The position numbers were made by a program, and so were the translations under genes. Of a stretch of DNA of 64,000 nucleotides, positions 9,845 to 18,500 are shown piece by piece. The notes beneath the pieces were generated by a model, which was not told where the DNA came from, made no database searches, and was given only the letters and a program-made list of their open reading frames with translations. Source of the stretch: Candidatus Bandiella numerosa (GTDB lineage: Bacteria > Pseudomonadota > Alphaproteobacteria > Rickettsiales > Midichloriaceae). Where the stretch lies: positions 868,001-932,000 of the forward strand of contig NZ_CP104164.1 in assembly GCF_029981845.1 (NCBI RefSeq). Direction: 5' to 3'. The stretch's first letter is position 1. Every line of letters starts with the position of its first letter.

Positions 9845-11311
9845 ATGAATAAATCTGGAAAAGCATTACTTGTAATAGGAACAACCTTAAAAAGCCAAAT
9901 ATACTTTGTAAAAAAAATATGCTCTAATATTCCTAATTTAGTATATGTAGATACAAAAAAAGTATTTGAAAAAACTTGTAAATCTATATCTTCTGATTAT
10001 TTTTATAATGAATTATCTTTTTTTCAAAAATTTACTAACAAGAAATTTGTAGACTACTTAGACTTACTATACTTTATTCAAAAATTGCAACATTCTGAAA
10101 TACAATTGTTGTATAAAGATTTTTATAAAAAAGCACAATATGTAAATAATATAATCTTATATCGTTACTACGAAGATCTATATCTAGAAATTAATAAATT
10201 AATAAATAAAGGCAAAAATTGTATATTTATTGAAAATATTTATAATGACCCGTATCCGGATAGAAATGAGGTTTTTTTTAAATTTTTTAATATACTTGGG
10301 GATAATTTTAAAAATTTACATATATATACTGATATTTCAACAACCATAAGAAATTCCATAAACAATAACAATAATATAATTAACTCTTTCTTATCGAAAA
10401 AAAGTATAAAAAAATCTGGAGACAACTTTGAACACCCGTTATTCACTCTAGAATTATTTCCCCTACTATATGAAATAACTGAAAAACCAGATAAAAATAT
10501 CTTTGAACAAATTACTGGTAAAAGTCTAAAAAATGCTTACTTAGAATCTATATATCAAGCAAAAAAGCTCCTCGGCTTTTTTGTTTCCAAACAAATTCCA
10601 TATTTTTATCACAAACAATCTATATTAAACGAAATTGGAAAAAGTTTTTTATATCTCAAGGACTTTAAAGATAATTCGAATTTATATATTATTAATAAAA
10701 GAACAAGCTATAATTATAATATCATTGAATCAAATTATAGTACTAAGGAATCACTGGATAAAAATTATACTAATCTGATACGAAATATAAAATCTTGGAT
10801 CTTTGATGATAAATATATTCCTTATTTAGACAGCTATTCAAAAACAAAATCTAGCCTAATAGAATTATCTTCAGTAGAATTTTTATTCAAAACAAAACTA
10901 CCCTTTAGTAAAAAAGAAGAGGTCAGCAAGGTATTAAATAACCCATCTGTTTTTTTTATAGACACTATCTTTACAGAGAATACTCAAAACAATATTTTAA
11001 AAGAAGTTATAACTTTATTTTTTAAGAATAAAAGTGCAGATTTTTTCCTCAGAGTGGGAGAAAAAAAATGGTCCTACTATACTATTAAATTATTAGAAAA
11101 TAACACATTTCAAATATTATTTTATAATAACTCCAATATTAATGTTGAGAAAGATGAACTTCATTTAATTATGGTAAATTATATATATATCGAAATAGCC
11201 AAAAAATTAAATTCTCATATATTTATAGACATAATAAACTTAAATCCAGAAGAAAAGAAATACCTTGAATTGATAAATCAACTAAATATAGCTCTTTCTA
11301 TTATCCAATAG
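9845..11311 (+). CDS. Unrecognised 488-residue protein beside NRPS A
   Basis: A long uninterrupted frame with strong AT codon bias, so very likely a real gene. I do not recognise the family. The N-terminus (KALLVIGTTLKSQ, then a hydrophobic run) recalls the first strand of a nucleotide-binding fold but lacks a Walker A GxxxxGK. The middle is rich in Tyr, Phe, Asn and Lys. No signal peptide or membrane helix is clear. It is transcribed divergently from the SyrP-like gene and converges on the phosphotransferase at 11342 with only 30 bp between stops, so it is embedded in the biosynthetic neighbourhood. Candidates would be a tailoring or immunity protein, but nothing in the sequence supports a specific role. 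Confidence 0.75.
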   Translation: MNKSGKALLVIGTTLKSQIYFVKKICSNIPNLVYVDTKKVFEKTCKSISSDYFYNELSFFQKFTNKKFVDYLDLLYFIQKLQHSEIQLLYKDFYKKAQYVNNIILYRYYEDLYLEINKLINKGKNCIFIENIYNDPYPDRNEVFFKFFNILGDNFKNLHIYTDISTTIRNSINNNNNIINSFLSKKSIKKSGDNFEHPLFTLELFPLLYEITEKPDKNIFEQITGKSLKNAYLESIYQAKKLLGFFVSKQIPYFYHKQSILNEIGKSFLYLKDFKDNSNLYIINKRTSYNYNIIESNYSTKESLDKNYTNLIRNIKSWIFDDKYIPYLDSYSKTKSSLIELSSVEFLFKTKLPFSKKEEVSKVLNNPSVFFIDTIFTENTQNNILKEVITLFFKNKSADFFLRVGEKKWSYYTIKLLENNTFQILFYNNSNINVEKDELHLIMVNYIYIEIAKKLNSHIFIDIINLNPEEKKYLELINQLNIALSIIQ

Positions 11312-11341
11312 AATAGCAATAAACAAAATGTATATTTCATA

Positions 11342-12325
11342 CTACTCTTTCATACATTTAATATAATAATTCAAAATATATTCAGAATTCATTTGCGGTT
11401 TATCCTTATAAAAGAGAAAACTTGAACCTAACATAAAAAAGTATCTAACCTTTATGAAAAAATCCATTACATCAAAATCTTCTTTATTGATACTGTTAAT
11501 TTTAGAATAACCTTCAAAAAATTCATTCATACATCTATCAACAAAATCTTTCTTGTGAGAGTTAAGTAAGTCCCATTTTAATACTGCAAATTCATACATG
11601 TAATAACCATATCCACATAACTCAAAATCTATTAAAGTTATTTTGCCTGAATCAGGATTATACAAATGATTCCCAGCATGTATATCTCCATGAATTAACT
11701 TCAAATTTTCATCTAGTTTATAGCCAGCTGAATGCGAACTAAGTAATGAATATACATTATGTAATTCTTTTTTGATTTTTTTATTTGGAAGCTCAACATA
11801 TTTTTCTATATCATTCCATGCTTTATCTAAAAGCAATTTCAAGTTTAATTCTCTAGAACAGTTTAAACCAGATCGAAATTTAGATGCTATATTATGAAAT
11901 TTTGCAACTGTCTCACCTAAAATTTTAAGCCTTTTATCTTTAGTTAAAGTATGATCCCATTTAAAACCTGAAACATATTCATAAACCGCTAAATATTTAC
12001 TTCCTTCTGGCAAAATAATAGTATCTATTATGTTTCCTTGTTTGTTTTTAATTGGTCTTGGAACTGAAAAATTATTTTTTTCTAAATATTCTTGCAATTC
12101 TAACTCAAATAAATAATGCTCCTTGTTATATTCCCAGCACTGTCTCTCGAAAAAAATTTTTATTACATAGCTTCTATTTGATGTTTTTAATAAAAAAATA
12201 TCATTACTTCCACCAAATTTTATAGGCTTACACATCGCTATATCTTGAAATTTGTATTTATTACTTAATTTCTTAGATAAATACTCTGGATCCAAAAATG
12301 ATCTGCACACACGTATATTGCTCAT
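11342..12325 (-). CDS. APH/choline-kinase-fold phosphotransferase, possible self-resistance kinase
   Basis: About 327 residues. The kinase core is plain: an N-lobe with FGGSNDIFLLKTSNRSYVIK (catalytic Lys), the catalytic loop LIHGDIHAGNHLY and the metal-binding LIDFELCGYG. This is the aminoglycoside phosphotransferase / homoserine kinase type II superfamily, cytosolic and ATP-dependent. Inside an NRPS gene set such enzymes often phosphorylate the product to protect the producer, as viomycin and capreomycin phosphotransferases do; here that role is inferred. I chose ATG at 12325 because AAGGTGA stands a few bases upstream; a GTG three codons earlier would bury that site. A damaged paralog lies at 41374-42170. 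Confidence 0.88.
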   Translation of the reverse strand: MSNIRVCRSFLDPEYLSKKLSNKYKFQDIAMCKPIKFGGSNDIFLLKTSNRSYVIKIFFERQCWEYNKEHYLFELELQEYLEKNNFSVPRPIKNKQGNIIDTIILPEGSKYLAVYEYVSGFKWDHTLTKDKRLKILGETVAKFHNIASKFRSGLNCSRELNLKLLLDKAWNDIEKYVELPNKKIKKELHNVYSLLSSHSAGYKLDENLKLIHGDIHAGNHLYNPDSGKITLIDFELCGYGYYMYEFAVLKWDLLNSHKKDFVDRCMNEFFEGYSKINSINKEDFDVMDFFIKVRYFFMLGSSFLFYKDKPQMNSEYILNYYIKCMKE

Positions 12326-12612
12326 AAAAATCACCTTAATAACTTATATTTGTTGTTGTAGTACAACATCCATAATGTTAGAATAATTCAACGTTGCAAG
12401 GTGTGTCAATCTATAGTTTCAATATCTCTAAACTATATATTAAAAATGGAATAATTTATTGAAATGAATGTTAATAAATATTTGCACTAGTTGAGGTAAA
12501 ACAAATGCCCCATATAAATACTCCTAACTACATACATGGCTTAACAAATTCCTACATGCATATTATAAACCGTGTTTAATAGCAGGTGCAGGAGGCACTG
12601 CATTTGGTATAG

Positions 12613-12935
12613 TGGGCCCATTTATCAAGACACAAAATTAAACATTATGAGATACAATTTACAGCCATTAAATTACCATTATTATAATACACCTTTGCTG
12701 GAGTAAAATATTCCAAAGATTGGTGCATTCTTTCATTATTATAAAACTTCACATATTCATTTATAGCATCTTTTGCCTCCATAACAGTAGTTAAAATTAT
12801 TAAATATATTTTTTCTTGTTTCAACGATCTCCATAATCTTTCAATATAGACATTGTCTAAAGCTCTTCCTTTACCATCCATACTAATCATTATTGCATGT
12901 TGAATTAGGATAGAGATAAAGTTATTGGAAGTAAA
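12613..12935 (-). mobile_element. Truncated IS3-family element (copy of the one at 32750-33997)
   Basis: Starts with the same end TGGGCCCATTT and matches the intact element almost base for base until 12935, where it stops abruptly at the edge of another IS3 element. It holds the last 87 or so codons of the transposase, including ALDNVYIERLW with the catalytic Glu. The open frame from 12971 is a chance fusion across the junction. Not active. Confidence 0.9.
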
Positions 12936-12998
12936 GAGGTGGTCATAATTGGTTGGACAGTTTTGCAGCAAAGTTAAGGATAAATCCCATGGTTAAAA

Positions 12999-13622
12999 TT
13001 AAGCTGTATACTTGTTATTCTTTGGCATTAGACCGTTAGAATTATCTCTGTAATAAACCTCTTCTGGAGTAAGTCCAGCAAATGTTGAATGTGGCCTTTT
13101 GTTATTATAAAATTCTAGCCAGCTAGCAATAGCTTCTCTTAATTGGCCAACATTATCAAATTCCCGAAGATATATGCATTCATATTTAATAGATCTCCAT
13201 AGTCTTTCTATAAAAACGTTATCCATCCAGCATCCCTTGCCATCCATGGATATTTTTATATCATAGCTTTTTAAGATATCAGTAAAATCAATGCTGGTAA
13301 ATTGACTTCCTTGATCTGTATTAAAAATATCTGGTTTGCCATATAAATATATCGCCTCTTCTAATGCATTTAAGCAAAAAGAAGTATCCAGAGTATTTGA
13401 CAATCTCCATGACAACACTTTTCTAGAAGCCCAATCCATTATAGCTATTAAATACATAAAGCCTCTGTGCATCGGTATATAAGTGATGTCAGCACACCAG
13501 ACTTCATTTGCTATACTAATAACTTTATCTCTTAATAAATATGGATATATTGTGTACTGACTATTTTTTTTACTAGTATTAGGTTTTTGATATATAGCTC
13601 TTATTCCCATTATTCTCGTCAA
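12999..13622 (-). pseudogene. IS3 transposase OrfB, 5' end lost
   Basis: 207 residues from the integrase-core part of an IS3-family OrfB: WCADITYIP, FNTDQGSQFTS and CWMDNVFIERLW supply the DDE triad, followed by the usual HSTFAGLTPEEVYY tail. The upstream helix-turn-helix portion is interrupted by stops between 13622 and 13822. A product, if made, would be incomplete. Confidence 0.85.
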
Positions 13623-13821
13623 CCTTCTTATCTTATGTCTAGAAGCAAAACCACCCTAATTTTTTAAATGCAAACTCATTTGTCTAGAACCATAAAATGG
13701 ATGTTTTAAATAAACCTCATCTATTTTTTCATGAGCTCTAGATTTTCTAAACCTTCGCCTTTAGGATTATAATAACAGCTTGATCTTGCTATTGAGAGTA
13801 ACTGGCATTGTTTTGATATAC

Positions 13822-14151
13822 TCAATTTATCTTGGTTGCTCTTAATAATCTCAAGCCTCCACTTTTTCCTAGTTTTTCGTATACATCTTGCAAAAAATCC
13901 TTTTCTACTGTTAATTCTCCTATTTTTGCATGTAGTTGTTTTACTTGATGTTCATTTGATATTTCTGATTTTCCCCATTTGCTAGAAAATGCACTACTCA
14001 TGTTTTCTAAGGCCTGTTTCTTCCACTTGCTGATCATATTTGCATTGATTCCGTATCTTGCTGATAATTCGTTCAATATACCTTCTTCCCTGATTGCTGA
14101 TAATGCTACTTTTGTTTTAAATACTGGACTGTATTTTTTCTTTTTTGTCAT
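13822..14151 (-). CDS. IS3 transposase OrfA
   Basis: 109 residues. Helix-turn-helix of the IS3 OrfA type (YSPVFKTKVALSAI, then YGINANMISKWKKQAL) and a C-terminal leucine-zipper-like coiled coil (VKQLHAKIGELTVEKDFLQ). It binds the element ends. With a broken orfB the element should not move by itself. Confidence 0.85.
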   Translation of the reverse strand: MTKKKKYSPVFKTKVALSAIREEGILNELSARYGINANMISKWKKQALENMSSAFSSKWGKSEISNEHQVKQLHAKIGELTVEKDFLQDVYEKLGKSGGLRLLRATKIN

Positions 14152-14280
14152 TTGTTACTCCGATATTTTTATTTGTTTTATATCAGAATTTATCCTTTAG
14201 CACCTGTCCAGTTTTTTAGGACCAACTCTGTTACCGTGATGACTAATTATTTTATTTACTTCTAGAGCATAATTCTTGTA

Positions 14281-14605
14281 TTATATATCAAGAAAATCAT
14301 CAACTTTTCGTTCTTTTCGTTTTTCATTTATTCTAAAGTATATTTTTGATAATTCTTTGCTGTCAATTTTCTTTAATTCTATTGATATCTCATATATGCT
14401 TTTCAAATTCTTCTTTATTATTTTATTTGCCAGTTTTAGTTCTTCTCCAAAATATTTTTTACTATATTCTTGACCATATAATATTATTGAGCTGTTTTGT
14501 ATTTAATTTGGAAGTATTAATATGATTACATATTATGTTTGCTAATGTAGATTTCCCAGAAGAAGAAGGACCTGTGATTAAAATAATATCTACTTTATTG
14601 ATCAT
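14281..14605 (-). pseudogene. Frameshifted small P-loop kinase-like gene
   Basis: ATG at 14605 opens a 47-codon frame containing ILITGPSSSGKSTLANII, a clear Walker A, ending at TAG 14462. In another frame the coding continues without stops (GQEYSKKYFGEELKLANK to a stop at 14281), so one indel around 14480 separates two halves of a gene of about 110 codons. It resembles the N-terminus of chloramphenicol-phosphotransferase-like or other small nucleotide kinases; the family cannot be fixed. It sits beside an IS3 copy, just upstream of and divergent from the thioesterase gene. Confidence 0.55.
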
Positions 14606-14721
14606 GCTTTTCTAGATAAAAATTTATTATTCAAGCTATTTTCTAAAATTTCACACATTTGTATATGTCAAAATACAACATAATATGATACAATACTGGA
14701 AAGGTGTGTATGTAAAGATTT

Positions 14722-15495
14722 ATGAACAAAAATTTTACTGATATTGATGGCCTTTGGTTTGTTCCAATACGTTTCTCAAATGAAAATAAATTAAATCTTT
14801 TTTTGTTTCACTATGCTGGAGGTAGTGCTTCGTTTTTTAAAAAATGGGAGAAAGATATAGTGGAAAAAGTAAATATATTTGCATTGCAATTACCTGGTAG
14901 AGAAAATAGATTTAATGAAAAATTTATTCTAAGTATGGATGATTTAATTGAAAAAGTATATAAGGAATTCCCTAAAAAATTACATATACCCTCGATTTTT
15001 TTTGGTCATAGTCTAGGTGGTTTGATTTCCTTTGAATTAGCTAGAATGATAGACGCAAATACCAATATAAATCTTACTCATTTGATTGTTTCAGCTTGCC
15101 AAGCTCCCCAATTATCCCATCTCAAAAAAACTTTATATAATTTATCTGATAATGATTTTATATCTGAAGTAAAAAAGTATAACGGCATACCTAAAGAAAT
15201 TCTTCAGGAACCAGAGTTATTATATGAAGTAATATTACCTATTTTAAGATCTGATTTTACTATATCTGATAGTTATGAATATAAAAAAAGAGCTAAAATT
15301 AAGCCTAAGGTAATAGCTATTTGTGGTAAAGCAGATAATACATTTGACATAAATAATATTTTAAAATGGTCTGATGAGACTCATAATTTTGACTATAAAT
15401 ATTTTACAGGAGATCACTTTTTTATAAATATTGAATACAATAGAGTAATGCAATTAATAAATAATATATTGTTAAAAGAATTGAGTAAAAAATAA
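14722..15495 (+). CDS. Type II thioesterase of the NRPS pathway
   Basis: 257 residues, alpha/beta hydrolase of the GrsT/SrfAD type. Visible features are LFLFHYAGGSASFFKKW (the family's oxyanion-side motif), FFGHSLGGLISFE with the nucleophilic Ser, and TGDHFFIN with the catalytic His. Such proteins hydrolyse wrong or stalled acyl groups from carrier domains and restore activity of the assembly line. It is 83 bp upstream of the line-B NRPS on the same strand and is probably the first gene of that operon. A TATG(A)TACAAT-like -10 lies about 35 bp before the start. Normal family length; nothing broken. Confidence 0.93.
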   Translation: MNKNFTDIDGLWFVPIRFSNENKLNLFLFHYAGGSASFFKKWEKDIVEKVNIFALQLPGRENRFNEKFILSMDDLIEKVYKEFPKKLHIPSIFFGHSLGGLISFELARMIDANTNINLTHLIVSACQAPQLSHLKKTLYNLSDNDFISEVKKYNGIPKEILQEPELLYEVILPILRSDFTISDSYEYKKRAKIKPKVIAICGKADNTFDINNILKWSDETHNFDYKYFTGDHFFINIEYNRVMQLINNILLKELSKK

Positions 15496-15578
15496 TTCTC
15501 AAATTAAATTCGCACAAATTATACTTGTAAATGTTTTTCATATATCTTATAGTTGACCTTTGGGTAGTATAGCGGGAA

Positions 15579-18500
15579 ATGTCGTACGGAGTTGGCAAAG
15601 CTTTCGAAGAACAGGCGTGTAAAAGCCAAGATAAAGTAGCAATAATTTTTAAAAATCGTCATTTAACATATGGATTTTTAAATGAGTTAGCGAATAAATT
15701 AGCTAATTATTTAAGAGTATCTCATTCCGTTAAACCAGGTGATGTAATAGGAATTTCACTACCTAGGTCTACAGATTTTATTTTAGCAATGTTAGCTGTT
15801 TTAAAAATAGGAGCAACATATATAGCTATAGACCCAAAAACACCATCTAAAAGAATCAAATATATAATAGAAGATGCTCAAATTTTTCATGTAATTACTT
15901 CAAAATCTTTGATAAACAATTTATTCGATATTTCAATCTCTTTGTTTATAGAGGAGATAAATTATTCTAAATTTTCTTCAGAAAATCTAAAAATTAGTTA
16001 TCCTATTAATCCAGTAGCATATGTAATATACACATCAGGAACAACAGGGGAGCCAAAGGGAGTATTGCTAGGAAGTTTAGGAATAAGAAATTACGTGAAG
16101 CAGATTGCTAATATCTTCAACAAAGACGAAAATCGTATTGGATATATAAATTCTCCTTATACAGATCTTGGATATACTTCTCTATACACTGCTTTATTAA
16201 ACGGTTTTACACTATGTGTACTTCCTGAAGAGCAAGAATTTTCTTTGATTAATTTAATAGATTATTTATTTTTAGAAAAAATTAGCATAATAAAGACAAC
16301 ACCCTCTTACTATCAATTATTATCTAGTGAAATAAATGCACTTAAGGAACCTAAAAAAGAAAAAATTCTTAGATATATCAAAAAAGTACATTTTTTTGTT
16401 GGAGGAGAGTCTTTATTATCTCATTATCTTACTTTAAAAACAAAATTAACAAATCATTATGGCCCCACTGAAACAACTATAGGTACAACTACATATAACA
16501 TTGAAACAAATACCTTGAAGCAAGGCAATATACCAATCGGGAAGTCCTTAAAAAATACTAGGGTCTACATACTAAATGATACAATGTCAATAGTACCAGA
16601 AGGAATACAAGGTGAGATATATATTGGTGGACTAGGCGTTGCCTTTGGCTATTTAAATAATCCTTCCTTAACTGCACAAAATTTTCTCGCAAATCCTTTT
16701 TGTACAAAGGAAGAAAAATTAATGGGTCTAAATACTCGCATATATAAAACTGGAGATTTTGCTAAATATCTTCCTGATGGTAATATAGAATTTTTAGGAA
16801 GAAAAGATGAACAAGTAAAAATAAACGGATATAGAATAGAGTTAAAAGAAATAGAAGCAGCAATAAACAGCCATAAAGATATAAAAGATTGTATGGTTGT
16901 TACTAAAGAAGGATTATTAATTGCTTATATAATTCAAGGCGAATTTAAAGTTGATGCAGAAGAATTAGATTTGTATCTACAAGAAATTATTCCAAACTAT
17001 ATGTTACCACAATATTATATTAATATTGATAAAATTCCTTTAAATAACACTGGAAAAAGAAATAAAAAAGGATTGCCTCCATTTAATAAATTAGTCCCAC
17101 AAAAATTAGAATCATATGTGAAGCCAACAGATTCAATAGAGATAGAGCTTTCCGAAATATGGAAGGAAATATTGAAAGTTGAGAAAGTTGGGAGATACGA
17201 TAATTTTTTTAAATTAGGGGGACATTCATTACTAGCAATTAAGTTAATTTCTTCAATAAATAGAAAGTTTAATAAGGAGATTAGACTTATAGATTTGTTT
17301 GATAATCCAACAATAATTGGTCTAAAAAAACTAATCGTTTCTGCTGATGATATTATAGCTTCAAATAATATAAGAATTCCTATCTTAAGTAGTAGAGCTA
17401 ATTCAGCAGCATTATCTTTTGCTCAACACCGTTTGTTCTTTTTAGAAAATCTTATCACTGATGCTGTCTACAATATGCATGTTGCATTTGAACTTGTTGG
17501 CAATCTTGATAGAAAAGCATTAGCTAGTGCAATATCTGACCTAGTGATGAGGCATGAATCCTTAAAAACTGTTTTTAAAAAAGATAAACTAGGCAATCTA
17601 AGGCAAATTATCTTAAAAGATGTATCAATATATGAAGAAATTAAAATAGCAAACGAATCTAACATTCGAGATGCTATTATAAAATTAAAAGAGAAAGAAA
17701 GTAATAATAAGTTTGATTTAGAAAAAGGTCCTCTATGCAGAATAAAATTACTAACTATAAGTTCAAATAAGCATATTTTAATTTTAACAAAGCACCATAT
17801 AATTAGTGATGGATGGTCTTTTAATATTCTATATAAAGAATTATCAGAGTTTTATAATTTTTATAAATTAAATAAAAAAAGCATTTCACCTAAATTGCCA
17901 GTGCGTTACATAGATTACAGCATATGGCAAAAAAAATGCTTTGAAGGCAAACAATTACTTAAGCAACTTGATTATTGGAGAAATACACTAGAAGATGCAC
18001 CAGTAAATACTTGCTTGCCTACAGATAAAATTCATCCAAATAAATTAACTTTTCAAGGTGGTAACACAGTATTGAAATTTGATTTGCAATTAAGCAATAA
18101 AATAGAAAACATATGTTTTAATAATAATATTTCTCCATATATTTTCTTTCTAACTGTTTTAAACGTATTGGTATATAAAGTTACAGGAAACAAGGATTTA
18201 ATAATAGGAAGGTTAGTTAATGGGCGACAGCATCAGGAAATTGAAAATGTAATTGGTTTATTTGTTAATACTTCAGTTCTTAGAACAAAAATAAAGCCAC
18301 CAGAATCCTTTGAAAATTTACTATTAGGAGTAAAAAAAAATTTACTGGAATCATATCAATTTCAAGAGGTGCCTTTTGAGAAATTGATAAATATGTTAAA
18401 GATAGAAAGAAATTCGTATCAAAACCCATTATTTCAAATCTTAATAGATTATAAAGATTTTAATAGCAATCTTTCACTTGATTTAGATGGAATTCACATA

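Larger units (their letters stand above)
12936..14228 (-). mobile_element. Degraded IS3-family element (second type)
   Basis: Bounded by imperfect inverted ends, GAGGTGGTC...GGACAG on the left and CTGTCC...GACCAACTC on the right. orfA (13822-14151) is open; orfB is open only from 13622 to 12999, with ADITYIP, NTDQGSQF and DNVFIERLW carrying the D, D and E. The stretch 13622-13822 contains several stops, so the 5' part of orfB is ruined. A second, more decayed copy is at 43183-44225. Confidence 0.88.

Noticed and set aside
12936..12971. Apparent N-terminus of a 108-residue protein ending at 12645
   Set aside because: It is a chance frame across the junction of two IS3 elements; only the transposase tail is real.
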